Of a stretch of 64,000 nucleotides of DNA, positions 50,701-58,397 are shown piece by piece. The DNA lies in NCBI GenBank assembly GCA_029582155.1, contig CM055908.1, positions 20,995,406 to 21,059,405 on the forward strand. Reading direction: 5' to 3'. How positions within the stretch are numbered: the first letter of the stretch is position 1; each line of letters opens with the position of its first letter. The stretch comes from Panopea generosa. Taxonomy: Eukaryota; Mollusca; Bivalvia; Adapedonta; Hiatellidae. The position numbers were made by a program, and so were the translations under genes. A model generated the notes under the pieces. It was given only the letters and a program-made list of their open reading frames with translations. It ran no database searches and had not been told where the DNA came from.

Positions 50701-53700
50701 CATTTAACTTAATGATGCCATTAAGTTTCAACATTTGTTTCATTTATCTGAATGGAGCATTTGGCTCAGGTGAGCTAAAATATATACTTAATCTTATATC
50801 ATTAATGATATAATTACAGTTTTGAGTAATTTTGTGTTTATTTTATTTTCATGTCTTGCATACTGTTACACAGAACTTTCAAAATATCACATAACATTAC
50901 TGAAGGATGGGCCATTGTCTCCCTGTCATAACATGTTTCCAATAACAAGCGATAGGGCTATTAATACCTAATTTAAGCACTGTTCCAAATAAAAGGAATT
51001 TAATAGATGAAATATTTCAAATTGGAATCAAAACAAATGTTTGAAAAAGGCTTACCTTTATAACATCTACAATAACATATGTTTCCTCTGTCTTTTGTTC
51101 TATCTGTTTCCATGGGAACATTTTTAAGCTCCAGCCAATTGGTTCTTTCAATAATTTTTTGTAACCCCATGAAAACCAACCATCAGAACTCTTGTTTTCG
51201 AAATCTGATAACTTCTGCAACTGTCCATTGCTGTAAAGGAAAAACTACTGTTACGCCAATATCAATGGTAACCATGGTAATTCAAATCCAGTGGTGGCTC
51301 CATCTATCATTGACAGAAAATATTCTAACAGGTTTAATGCAAACATGTAAGATTCGTGTGAGTCGCATGAAATTAAAAAAAAAAAGAAGAAGCATTTCAA
51401 GTTATGCTTACAGTTATTTTTGTGTAACCATTTTCTCATTTTTAGCCCATTTTTATAATAGGAAAACCTTTATTCAATATCTGTATTAAATTTTTGCCAT
51501 CCATCGAAAGCATACTTCTTTATAATTCTGCAAAAAAAATCTGTCATGTGTTGTTAAAATATTTTTGTTAAAACAACTACACAATACTTTTTTTGTTAAA
51601 ATAAAAAAAATCATAAAAAGACTTTTTTGGTGGGTTTTCAACCTGTAATATTTTAAAAACGGAAGAAAAATAATTTTATCATCTTTGGTACCAAAATTGT
51701 TAAATCCAAACAATGTTCAAAAGTTATTTAAGAAATACTAAAGGTGTCATCCGAAATTTCAGCCATATAAGCCTATCAAGTCTCTGCCTTTATATTGCAT
51801 ATTGCATTTTTCTATTGTTTTTCCTTATGAAACTTAAAGTTATTAAATACAAAACTTATCATTATCATATATAATTAATACACTACGGTCCTGTTATAAC
51901 GTGGTGGTCTGATATAATGCTAATAATTCCATTCTAACGCGTTTGTTTGGTTGGCTCCCATTTTTTTTACCAGTGGGGGGGGGGGGGGGGTGTCAGGATA
52001 TAAAACTTGAAAATCTGTGCGAATGATCGAATGACAACCAAACAATATATCGTCGCCATGTTTTCATTAGATCATCGCTCACCTTCTACTCGCGAATGAC
52101 ATGTAGCTTTGATTAGAACAAACCGTTATAACCTTTACTTCATGGTGGTTTAAAGGATAGTTAAAGTGATTGATTCATGCCAGCATTGAGTATTAACAGT
52201 TTGTAATAATCCAAGTGCTTCAATAAATGCTGACACGCGACAAACACAGAAGCCATTTGCAAAGGTTACAAACTTTGTTATTATCGAGTGATCACGTGAT
52301 CAAGCAACCAATTGGTTGACATGTATAAATATACCGCGGGTACATAATAAACACAAACTTATTTTTATTATTTTATTGCTGTAAATACTCTTGATATCTT
52401 TTTTTAATATGTTAACACTAATAACGTCGAGTTAAAATTGAAGTGCGATTTTTTTATATAGACACAGTTTTTTCCCTTCCGGTTTAATACACCGATATGG
52501 CAACCAATTTTAGTTTATCAAGGTATCTGTTGTTATACAATATGGTGAGGAATCATTCGGAACACTCGGTGTCAGATTTTAACGATACCATAATGGCGGA
52601 CAATACATATTCACCTGGAATGGGACCCTCTCATGTTTGAGATTGTTTTATTGGCATACTAAGTGTACACTACATATAATTTTATCATGGATCAATGTAT
52701 TTTATGTTAAATTTTACATTCTCATTCATAATATGTTGATTGTTTGGATTTTAAAGTTGTGAAACCTTCCCAACAGATTCCATTGGGAACTTCCAGATAG
52801 TAAAATTGGCTTCCGCAGTTGCACCGCTCAGGAGACGCAAAATAAAAATCTTTAAAAGGCTCCATAGAAACATGCAATATGTCACACTAGATAAACCAAG
52901 GAATTATATAGAGAAGGAAAGGCAACTGATTAAGAATTTGTGAAGGCTCACGTACTCATGCAAAATCTCGCAATATCTCGTTTTCAATTATTTTTAATTT
53001 TCATTCATCTCAGGAACACAAATCAAGATTCTTACATTTCAGAATGAAATTCTCTTCAAAACAATATCATTCCCAGAAATGTGTGATTAAAATTTTTAAT
53101 TTTTGAAGAACATTTAATTTTGATTACAAAACTTGTATACCGGTACTGCAGCTAATATAACGACAAATTACGAGCATTTTTCATTCATCTCAGGAACACA
53201 AATCAAGATTCTTACATTTCAGAATGAAATTCTCTTCAAAACAATATCATTCCCAGAAATGTGTGATTAAAATTTTTAATTTTTATAGAACATTTAATTT
53301 TGATTACAAAACTTGTATACCGGTACTGCAGCTAATATAACGACAAATTACGAGCATTTTTCCTTCAAACCATTATCTTTAATTCAATATCATTTTGCGT
53401 GATCGAACCATATTTAAACATCTAAGATTACATTCAACTTAAGTTTATATACAAGAAATCAGTTGCCTGTGAATAATGAATGATTCATTGGCAAATTATT
53501 AATCCTTTGTGTGCTGTTTCACCAACATTTAGTCAGGAGTTGCAAGTGTCCTATCCTTCTATACAAGTTCTTGAATAAACTAAAGATAACATAATTCTTC
53601 AAGTATACCTTATCATTTCTTGCACAACTGTTTCTAGACAAGATGGTGCTTTCCCTTTTCTTCTAAATTTTTCACGAATGGATGATACCTCAACCAGTCC

Positions 53701-53880
53701 CGTTTTACATTCAACGCAATCGTTCAATATAGACTCAGACCAAAATTTTACTTTTTGTTCCCAGGACTTTGGATTCAAATTTCTGTCTCTGAATGGTGAA
53801 AACATCACTGTCATTTTTACATCGTCTTCCCAATCGACTGGTTGAGAATTGTAGCTCGAAAGCTTCGTAGTTTGAGACAT
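26706..53880 (-). CDS. CHMP7: Charged multivesicular body protein 7, ten coding exons, 461 aa (gene span)
   Basis: CHMP7 is an ESCRT-III family protein. In animals it is recruited by the inner-nuclear-membrane protein LEM2 and starts ESCRT-III assembly to seal the reforming nuclear envelope. Ten exons (53880-53609, 51230-51056, 43800-43609, 43077-43004, 40904-40842, 31925-31877, 30729-30610, 30278-30180, 28888-28627, 26785-26706) join in phase to 1386 nt. The length, 461 aa, is close to the human protein (about 453 aa). Residues 1 to about 213 form the tandem winged-helix region special to CHMP7. Residues of about 230-360 form the charged coiled SNF7-type core (ALSALRKSKLVQTRIDKL). An acidic tail ends in LGDLQLPDVPTH, typical of ESCRT-III C-termini that meet MIT domains such as VPS4. 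One intron is GC-AG. The 27 kb span is mostly repeats, with no damage to the reading frame. Confidence 0.93.
26786..28626. other. CHMP7 intron 9
   Basis: 1.8 kb, AT-rich. At about 27185-27290 the minus strand has a degraded tRNA-like stretch (B-box-like 'gaggttgtagtttaagtcc'). A dispersed repeat shared with 22065-22155 lies at 28430-28515. No further gene. Confidence 0.55.
28627..28888 (-). CDS. CHMP7: CHMP7 exon 9, acidic tail
   Basis: Acceptor 'aatcataccag', phase 0 in and phase 1 out at donor 'CTTGGTG|gtatgc'. It encodes residues 349-435, the end of the SNF7 core (LTQTYEDITTELSSQF) and a strongly acidic region with DLDIEKELEDILKDD, the counterpart of the conserved acidic segment before the C-terminal motif. 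The frame also stays open past the donor to a TAA at 28561-28559, which would give a different, cysteine-containing tail if the intron were retained. Confidence 0.9.
29365..30145. repeat. 85-87-bp minisatellite built from a tRNA-like half, nine copies
   Basis: Units start at 'aatgggagac' (29367, 29453, 29551, 29638, 29725, 29810, 29895, 29981 and 30067). On the minus strand each unit carries 'tggtcaagtggtagagcag', a good pol III A-box region. Only the outermost sequence at about 29345-29365 still shows a B-box-like 'gtgggtttgata'. The array fills most of CHMP7 intron 8. Confidence 0.88.
30180..30278 (-). CDS. CHMP7: CHMP7 exon 8
   Basis: 99 nt, phase 0 at both ends, acceptor 'atttgttcag', donor 'GCTGAT|gtatgt'. 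It encodes residues 316-348 (ILRAIEGGTSVLKDI... to ...AMDELAD), a helix of the SNF7 core that aligns in pattern with the segment after the central coiled coil of animal CHMP7. Confidence 0.92.
30610..30729 (-). CDS. CHMP7: CHMP7 exon 7, SNF7 core
   Basis: 120 nt, phase 0 at both ends, acceptor 'tgctatttcag', donor 'GAAATG|gtaaat'. It encodes residues 276-315, with the basic-to-amphipathic helix ALRKSKLVQTRIDKLTGSMD followed by TLEEILYRIKQAESNEM. This is the most clearly conserved part of the ESCRT-III fold and the anchor for the assignment. Short 28-bp repeats lie in the following intron near 30480-30565. Confidence 0.94.
30745..31390. repeat. Dispersed repeat family A, long copy
   Basis: It opens with 'aaacgtcactggtaagtgtc' and contains about four diverged sub-copies with 'catgttgatc', 'gaccttgac' and 'caaacaaactgaaagtgtga' paraphrases. 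Same family as 696-1060. Intron 6 of CHMP7. Confidence 0.7.
31425..31610. repeat. Dispersed repeat shared with 41955-42125
   Basis: 'ctttactccatagatac', 'cacagaaggcctttgaaaac' and 'gtgcaggaagagttcagatt' occur in the same order in both places, both inside CHMP7 introns. Confidence 0.75.
31877..31925 (-). CDS. CHMP7: CHMP7 exon 6 (49-nt micro-exon)
   Basis: Acceptor 'tatcaattccag', donor 'AAAATG|gtataa', entered in phase 2 and left in phase 0. It supplies LRTEALTLKKQGAKKM, which completes the linker between exons 5 and 7 into KKQGAKKM-ALSALRKSK, the expected ESCRT-III pattern. Without it exons 5 and 7 do not join in frame (a TAA would result), which is strong support for so short an exon. Confidence 0.9.
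31926..32632. other. CHMP7 intron 5, left of the retrotransposon
   Basis: AT-rich, no recognisable feature. Confidence 0.5.
32633..33360 (-). repeat. Ngaro-like split direct repeat B2
   Basis: Nearly identical to 34451-35176. It contains an 18-bp tandem array at 32921-33062 built on 'cagcaatnngcaaaatat'. Confidence 0.93.
33361..34267 (-). other. Spacer between A2 and B2 with two coding-like frames
   Basis: Single-copy within the window. The minus frame from 33664 to about 33450 reads RLPVSVLRSPRGYPTTACRYG... without stops. Another from about 34000 to 33779 reads THGRHTYYHLPVHGRTLGQT... to a stop, and is preceded by a good acceptor 'tgtataatttcag'. I do not recognise either. They could be extra element ORFs, captured host exons or chance. 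Confidence 0.35.
34268..34450 (-). repeat. Ngaro-like split direct repeat A2
   Basis: 183 bp matching 39430-39612 with only a few differences. It directly abuts B1, forming the internal copy of the junction between the element's two ends. Confidence 0.92.
34451..35176 (-). repeat. Ngaro-like split direct repeat B1
   Basis: Nearly identical to 32633-33360, including the internal 18-bp tandem array (about 34733-34877). About eight scattered differences over roughly 726 bp. Confidence 0.93.
35224..35826 (-). CDS. SGNH/GDSL-type hydrolase of the Ngaro-like element
   Basis: A 200-residue intact frame. Block I is WILGDSIVFWAG with nucleophile Ser20, the oxyanion Gly sits in the WYGIRGMSWGDF region, block III is LGGND (Gly81, Asn82) and block V is DGVHLSEVG with Asp174 and His177. 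All catalytic positions of an SGNH hydrolase are therefore present. Such esterase-like domains are known in some Ngaro elements; their role in transposition is not established. It starts about 70 bases after the broken recombinase frame and is the only major ORF of the element without visible damage. Confidence 0.85.
   Translation of the reverse strand: MEEYNFGSILTADVWILGDSIVFWAGRRAIDSGRPNLRILFDQHIGWYGIRGMSWGDFNHSLQLRVLIQTPPSVVVINLGGNDIMSMSIFKLMKLIRTGVNYLTAAFPNTYLIWFDITQRVHWGIDDSLNVLAEQKRRRINRFGRQQVMRAAGVRGDSLVADIDFSTPGFFRPDGVHLSEVGLEMLMDTLREAVISKLGL
35850..36914 (-). pseudogene. Tyrosine recombinase (YR) ORF, truncated by a stop
   Basis: The frame carries an N-terminal SAM-like core-binding region (TYRTALCAFEKF), the box I arginine in AYFGLFRVSELV and the box II HSFRIGRATELA (His-x-x-Arg). 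It ends at a TGA (35897-35895) immediately after LGR, where this family has a conserved tryptophan. The same frame continues past the stop with a Tyr in the expected catalytic context and ends about 40 bases later. A single TGG-to-TGA change therefore removes the catalytic tyrosine. It overlaps the RNase H frame at its 5' end. Confidence 0.85.
36728..38200 (-). pseudogene. Reverse transcriptase/RNase H region, frameshifted
   Basis: The frame 38136-37174 is an RT with SPIGLVPKK, an EYRLIHHLSYP block and the active-site box YLDDFLGG, typical of DIRS/Ngaro elements. It reaches LFTDSAGG, the RNase H start, then breaks at a run of seven G (about 37185-37191). A short segment in a second frame (LGFGIYFQG) and then a third frame (37171-36728: WARAPWPLGW, LELFPIVVAL, DNIAVV, LEGAKNLICDALSR) continue the RNase H. 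Two one-base gains in G-runs explain this, by decay or by homopolymer error. Upstream, the link to gag shows more breaks near 38160-38280. Confidence 0.85.
38357..39389 (-). pseudogene. Gag-like ORF of the Ngaro-like element, frameshifted
   Basis: It starts at 39389 with a basic MSGRGKGRSKRRRVQ, shifts frame near 39240, and continues to 38357 as a 296-residue frame. It includes a globular region (TDYFVIFMSIVVQEHADRAS) and a cysteine/histidine zinc-knuckle-like segment (CKWPSCRFAHVCSGCGLSH), and ends in an arginine/glycine-rich tail. Gag-like nucleic-acid binding is inferred from this layout and position before RT. Confidence 0.75.
39430..39612 (-). repeat. Ngaro-like split direct repeat A1 (5' end of the element)
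   Basis: Matches 34268-34450. Its outer end 'aataatctgta' marks the element boundary. Confidence 0.92.
39613..40841. other. CHMP7 intron 5, right of the retrotransposon
   Basis: AT-rich. Several 'gtgcac' palindromes cluster at 40110-40270. No gene or known repeat is recognised. Confidence 0.45.
40842..40904 (-). CDS. CHMP7: CHMP7 exon 5
   Basis: 63 nt, phase 2 at both ends, acceptor 'atttattttag', donor 'TTCAAAG|gtgtga'. It encodes IQKAQTVVKKELEALSTEVQ (about residues 239-259), the first helix of the SNF7 core. The intron that follows holds the 7 kb retrotransposon. Confidence 0.9.
41241..41524 (-). repeat. tRNA-derived SINE, family A, copy 4
   Basis: Full-length, flanked by 'cagaaggacttaa' on both sides (about 41223-41235 and 41530-41542), a 13-bp target duplication indicating a fairly young insertion. 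CHMP7 intron 4. Confidence 0.9.
41543..42776. repeat. Family R repeat block with 25-bp tandem repeats
   Basis: It starts 'ggacattctactgacttt' (compare 'ggacgctctactggctcata' at 12514) and ends 'gcctttggccagaagagctaa'. It encloses the repeat shared with 31425 (41955-42125) and five copies of a 25-bp unit 'agaggtgtccaaaggcatct' plus 'acatt' at about 42128-42250. Confidence 0.7.
43004..43077 (-). CDS. CHMP7: CHMP7 exon 4
   Basis: 74 nt, acceptor 'gcattgtttcag', donor 'TTCACAG|gtttgt', phase 0 in and 2 out. It encodes LVKFIQKETKHKEDKINEQD plus four more residues, linking the second winged helix to the SNF7 core. The LVKF start joins naturally to the end of exon 3, supporting the GC-AG intron between them. 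Confidence 0.9.
43078..43608. other. CHMP7 intron 3, a GC-AG intron
   Basis: 531 bp, AT-rich. Its donor is AAG|GCAAGT, the usual context for the rare GC donor class, and its acceptor is 'tttcag'. No repeat is recognised. Confidence 0.8.
43609..43800 (-). CDS. CHMP7: CHMP7 exon 3, second winged helix
   Basis: 192 nt, phase 0 at both ends, acceptor 'atctcttacag'. It encodes residues 150-213 (SKANELIEIRQRLVQDEAVN ... LCNTKQVVIQQSDHNTK). The hydrophobic pattern matches winged helix 2 of animal CHMP7. The donor is GC rather than GT. Read without splicing, the frame runs on 20 codons to a stop. Confidence 0.9.
43801..44237. other. CHMP7 intron 2, start
   Basis: A degraded tRNA-like stretch may lie at about 44125-44180 on the plus strand ('gggtgaatggtcactaatct' then 'ttttgcatttgagccc'). 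Otherwise nothing is recognised. Confidence 0.35.
44238..48755. repeat. 40-bp minisatellite, about 113 copies
   Basis: The unit is 'aagttctgatgtgtgtatca' plus 'tttatctcaatgatgccatt'. Variants differ mainly at 'atctcaa/atatcaa' and 'tgatgcc/cgacacc'. A marked variant containing 'ctcattggtgccatgaagct' recurs at 45715, 46594, 47554 and 48353, showing block duplications of about 20-24 units. Copies near 45990 and 47830 carry an inverted 'gagataaatg' patch. It continues after a transposon insertion at 50257. Confidence 0.97.
48762..50250. mobile_element. TIR DNA transposon, CAGGGCT-ended, non-autonomous (1.49 kb)
   Basis: Terminal inverted repeats CAGGGCTCAAACT are perfect over 13 bp. They are flanked by the 6-bp duplication 'tgatgt' (48756-48761 and 50251-50256), and removing one copy restores an intact 40-bp satellite unit, proving insertion into the array. 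The left end has a cluster of 'gtcgc/tcgct' words and their complements, the right end a cluster of 'cttctcc' words and their complements. No transposase is seen (longest frame 76 aa at 48886-49116, unrecognised). The 6-bp duplication excludes hAT (8 bp) and Tc1 (TA). I cannot name the superfamily; Dada and IS3EU are candidates by duplication length. Confidence 0.88.
50257..50750. repeat. 40-bp minisatellite, right part (about 12 copies)
   Basis: Continuation of the 44238-48755 array after the transposon, decaying at its end. It is directly followed by an R-type end 'ggctcaggtgagctaa' at about 50762-50777. Confidence 0.95.
51056..51230 (-). CDS. CHMP7: CHMP7 exon 2
   Basis: 175 nt, acceptor 'ttttcctttacag', donor 'ATAAAG|gtaagc', phase 2 in and 0 out. 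It encodes residues 91-149, including LQKLSDFENKSSDGWFSWGY and the following KEPIGWSLKMFPW. The tryptophan/hydrophobic run between the two winged helices corresponds to the membrane-binding segment described in animal CHMP7. Confidence 0.93.
51231..52997. other. CHMP7 intron 1, left part
   Basis: AT-rich with a G-run at about 51975-51990. No gene or recognisable transposon. Confidence 0.45.
52998..53358. repeat. Recent tandem duplication, unit about 180 bp
   Basis: 52998-53177 and 53178-53358 are almost identical, starting 'ttttcattcatctcaggaac' and ending 'cgacaaattacgagca'. Only a few bases differ near 53106/53286. Confidence 0.93.
53609..53880 (-). CDS. CHMP7: CHMP7 exon 1 of the coding sequence
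   Basis: The start codon is at 53880-53878 (context aaatATGtc), the first ATG of a frame that then stays open. The donor is 'GATAAG|gtatac', phase 2. It encodes residues 1-90: a polar leader MSQTTKLSSYNSQPVDWEDD and the first winged helix, with MFSPFRDRNLNPKSWEQKV and REKFRRKGKAPSCLETVVQE matching the CHMP7 pattern. An internal ATG at residue 23 is a possible alternative start. Confidence 0.9.
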
Positions 53881-54140
53881 ATTTTGACTACCTTATTACG
53901 TTTTTGTATTCTTTTTAACATTGGTTTAGGACAACTTCCAACTTTCCGTTTGCAATGGATAACTTCCGAAGAAATCCGAGGCAACAGGAAGGGATCGGTG
54001 TAAAACGCTGACGCTTAAAGAAGGAAAACACTGACGATATATGCACAGAGAGTAAACGCTGACGATATAGAAATAGAAGGGGAATGCTGGCGGCACGTTT
54101 CGAAATTGTTAATTCAATATTGTAGCTCTGTCATCATAAT
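53881..54140 (-). promoter_or_regulatory. Upstream region of CHMP7, promoter expected but not resolved
   Basis: It contains 'acttccgaagaaat' and 'acttccaactttccg', ETS-like CTTCC words, and repeats of 'cgctgacgatata'. No TATA box can be placed with confidence. Listed only because a 5' end must lie here or in an upstream exon. Confidence 0.25.
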
Positions 54141-55189
54141 CAGTGTTAATAACACGGATAATGATATTAATAATAATAGATCTAATAATAAAAATAATAA
54201 TTTTAATAACTATACATCTAATTGCAGCAATATTATTAGTGTTTACAAGGACTTGTATTCTATATAATTCCCCGGTGTTAATAAACGCGGATAATCATAG
54301 ATCAGTGACCTTTTTATGTTTTGATGTTTTCTATTATGATATTATTGAAGATAACATGAAATAAATCTTATTTGCGTATTTTCAGAATATTCCATAGTCA
54401 AATTAGATTTACACAAGCTTCTAAAGCTTTTTTCTGTATCCTTTCCACATAATTCGTTAAACGTATGACTTTATTGTTAAATGTATACTAAATATATGTA
54501 CTTATGTGAATAAAATATTGTTTAGACTAAATTAATGTTTTATTTCCAAATGAAATTATTCATATACGGAAATGGAGAATTGGTTTTCCGAAACGGACTT
54601 TCTTTAAGAAAATCAATATTCTTTAGTACAATATATAGTTTAATGTTTTATTGAAAAGAGCATTGAATCAATGAACTATACAAGTCCTTGAATAAATGAA
54701 ACATGATGCATAATTTCAGAAAGGTTCATTTTCAAATTATTGTGTTTATTAACGTGTTTGATTAGATACCAGTACCATGGTACGCTGACAATATGTAGAA
54801 AGAAGGAAAACGCTGATGATATCCTATATAGAAATAAGAGAAATGTAGAAAGAGGAGGCCACTCTAAAACTCTGGCTGAATAAATTATGCGAGGAAACCG
54901 TTGACCAGTCGGAAACGCTGACCAAGTCAATAACATTCCTATTGTAAACTGTTGTTGAATTTAAGTTATGCTGATATACACTGACGAGATATGAAAACGC
55001 AACAACGGGTTTGTAGGGCTATATTAGAGAAACTAATTACACAACACTCATAAATGGGCAAGAAATTATATATAAGTCTAAACAATGGGGTATCTATTTG
55101 ATGGGGTATCACATTAATCAATGACATATCAACAATGCATGTGAAAAAAACAAAACGATGATTCCACTATCCGTTATTACGTAATCGCT
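54141..55189. other. Intergenic, scattered 'cgctgacgatat' words
   Basis: AT-rich. Variants of 'aaaacgctgacgatat' occur at about 54025, 54055, 54808, 54914 and 54978, perhaps a degraded short repeat. No gene. Confidence 0.4.
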
Positions 55190-55500
55190 GTTTATTCCCA
55201 CATCAGTCGTCACTACCGGCTACGTTTAAATGGCTATTTAAAGTATATTCGTTGTAAATAACCATGGTTTAATACTGGTGAAATCGCCAGGTTTTTATAG
55301 AAAATATATGTCCTCTGTATCGAGCGAAATAAACAATTATATGTTATTTTCATTTTTATAGATTCAGCATATCTTAATCTTTGTAAGAATTGGTTAAAAC
55401 CATGGTTATTTACAACGAATATCCTTTAAATAGCCATTCAAACGCAGCCGGAATTGGTCGAAAACGGCGAAAAATCGTCAAATAACGTCATAAAAAGGTA
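55190..55500. mobile_element. Foldback MITE-like palindrome
   Basis: Arms 55212-55275 ('aaatggctatttaaagtata' ... 'aaataaccatggttt') and 55388-55455 (its complement, 'aaaccatggttatttacaac' ...) flank a loop of about 110 bp. Outer words 'ttattacgtaatcg' and 'aataacgtcataaa' are also roughly complementary. No coding sequence. Confidence 0.75.
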
Positions 55501-56231
55501 AACTTGCAGACCAAATTTAAGGCATTATTTTATTTTTTTATATATTTTTTCTTGATATATATGTCAAGGGCAGTGCATAATTAATGGGGTTAGGGCAGTT
55601 TAACATCATAATCACTAATATATACGCCACATTTGCCGTGTCCCTACGGCCGGAAAAGTGACCGGATCGGCCGGAATTTGACCGGGTTTTAGTAGTACCC
55701 GCTAAATAGACTTGTCACTTTTCCAAGCGCCCATTAACAGAGATATTCTGGTCGAAAATGGCAGCGCTCCATTTGAAATTTGAAATAAATAAATAATGAA
55801 CCGGTGACACCATCATAATGAACTTATATCGTCGCCATCAAACCTTGGATGGTCAGTGAACTTTGCAATATATTATTTCTTATTTCATTATCTATTCATT
55901 GAACTTGATGGTAAGCTTTAATTTCTCTTTCAATGTCCGGAAAATTCAATTTTAGATTTTGGCAAATATCCACTCTTGCGTGAGCTGTTTGCACTCGCAA
56001 TAAGTGTAAGCCAACCATTCGTTTTTGTTCTTTATTTTGTAGTAAATAATAGTTAACAAGCTTTTCATTCATAGAGAAACATTAAAAATGAAAGAAGTGA
56101 AACTTGCATTTTATTGTTTGTCAACCTCTGCACTACCAAAATATGATGGTAAATGTAGTTAAATTGGGTGCCGGACATTTAGGTAAATAGCCAGTTTGGT
56201 AAATTGGATTTGTATAGTAAACCGATAGGAC
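55501..56231. other. Intergenic, nothing recognised
   Basis: AT-rich sequence with a GC-richer patch 'gtccctacggccggaaaagt' near 55640. No exon is supported. Confidence 0.4.
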
Positions 56232-58165
56232 GTTTCGGTAAAAAAGCAATTATATAGTTATTATATGGTAAAGTATATCACACCTCTCATGAATACAATA
56301 AATGATAAAAATTACTTTGTTTTTATCTCTCGCTACACTGTGCATTATATTGGGTATGGTCTAAACTGGTTGGGGATGGGGATAAATTACGAGTAAAATT
56401 TACGTCGAACACCAATGACATTCCCGATGAGGATCCCGTGACGTATGAGGTGGTAGTGTGCGGAGGTTACTGGCAAACGATGGCTATACATGTACCAGAG
56501 GGGTAAGTTGACATAATATTTTCGGCATGGGGCGAAAATGGGTCAGGTTTTCGGATCTAACATACGGCCCAGGACACACGTAAAACACTAAACAACAACA
56601 AAGAACATAATATTTATATTTAAGTAGGGAGAGACATATAGAATCATCATGATAATCATACTCATCATAATAATAAAGGTACCATACTTTTAATAACAAA
56701 AATAATATAGGATATCAGGGCTAGAATTCAACTTTTTTGTGCACTGGCAATTTTGGCCAGTGCCTAAAATTTCAACTGGCCAAATTTGAAACCAACTAGC
56801 CAAACCAATTTTCGCAGAAACTTGTAGTCCTAAATGTCTAAATAAACCCAAAATTAATTGTTTCAAAGCCTGCATGTTATTTAATATGCATTACTAGTTT
56901 TTTTTAATTTATAGACAATGGTATCAAGGTTATTATATATGTAAAGGTACAATTCAAAGCAGTACTTTACAAAACAAAATATTTAAAAAAATAAAATTGT
57001 CTTCGTTATTTATTATACTACAATAAATAAATGCATACAATGATATATCATAAATAAACACTTTTAACTAAACCAAAATATGAATCATGGATTCAACAAT
57101 AACAAGTGTACAGAGAGGCTGAGATTGAGACATACACACATTTCTATTTATAGAATTAATATAGTCAATGGCCTTTCGTTTTAAAATAAGATCTAGATCT
57201 AGCCAAGGACAATTGTTTAACATGTGTAAATGTTGTGATATCATAGTAATATAGTTTAATTATTATTGATGATCTGTCGATCGCGGTGGTTTCTACAATT
57301 GACACACCATTTTGTCATTGACAAGTTTATAACCCAGTGTGATATTGAGCTGTCACTCCCATTTCATTACAGTATTAACGGAAGGATTATTTCTCTTTTT
57401 TCTTTTTGGGACTCGCTTTCAATCGTCGGTTAAATGGAGAAAAAGATGTTATTTTATCAGCCATTTTAACAGCTGACAAAATATGTAAACAATAAATTTG
57501 ACGGGTATGAACTTTACTTTTATTTGATAGAGTGAGTGCGCGATCGATCAAACTAGACGCAGTCTACTCATTATGTTGTTGACGGGTTTTAACTTTCCTT
57601 CCGTTTTGCAGAATGAACTTGAGATCAAAAACAATTGGACGCAGTCTACACATATATATAAATATTTAATACATGTCATTGACAATAGTGCTACTAGGGG
57701 GTAATTTGGCGCGAGAAGCAAAAGAAATTTGGTAAAATTGACAAGAACTCATTATTTTTACCAGGATAATACTTGTTTATTTTCAAAAATCAATAAAATG
57801 AATAAAATAAATAGTTTTCTCAACTTGAAATCCACTCGCAAAAAAATGCCAGCTTAAGTAATTTCAACTCGCATTTTCAAAATACAGCTCGCATTTTGCG
57901 AGTGGCGAGTGCTTAAATTCGAGCCCTGGGATATGCAGATAGCATCATCATAATAATGATTATAATAATAACTTTCCCCACACCCTACCAGTTTAGACCA
58001 TACCCAATACATAATGAATACACAATGAATACATATTGAAGCACAGTGTAGCAAGTGATAGTCGATAAAAACTTACAAAGTAATTTTATCATTTATTGTA
58101 TTCGTAAGAGGTGTGATATACTTTACCATTTAATTACTATATAATTGCTTTTTTACCGAAACGTC
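56232..58165. mobile_element. Long-armed foldback element, split by a later insertion
   Basis: 56232-56392 and 57975-58165 are inverted copies of each other: 'gacgtttcggtaaaaaagca' ... 'gggtatggtctaaactggt' against its complement. The right arm has an extra tandem 'tgaataca' patch. The 1.2 kb between them is mostly the separate transposon at 56716-57928, so the original loop was about 0.37 kb. Confidence 0.8.
56716..57928. mobile_element. TIR DNA transposon, CAGGGCT-ended, non-autonomous (1.21 kb)
   Basis: Termini CAGGGCTAGAATT and, complemented from the right, CAGGGCTCGAATT. The flanks carry the 6-bp duplication 'ggatat' (56710-56715 and 57929-57934). The left end repeats 'actggc/ggccag' words and the right end repeats 'ctcgc/gcgag' words. 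The interior is AT-rich with no transposase. Same class as 48762-50250 by termini, duplication length and end layout, but with different subterminal words. Confidence 0.87.
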
Positions 58166-58397
58166 CAAAATGTACCGAAATGGTATCACAGAGACTGCAC
58201 CTGTTAACCTACAATGATTCTGCTAGCACCAGTGAACACAATTAATCAAAAAACATATTCCAAAGACCAAGACCATCCTTAAAAAAAATTTTTGTTTGCT
58301 TTGTGTAAGAATTCTACATTCTTCGTCTCTTAAGATGTGGGTAGCAAAGAAATAGGAAAAACAGAATTGTTAATATTTATATTCAATATACAATATG

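Noticed and set aside
44238..50750. CRISPR-like array of regularly spaced repeats
   Set aside because: The 40-bp units abut without unique spacers, drift in sequence, and sit in an intron of an animal gene; it is a minisatellite.
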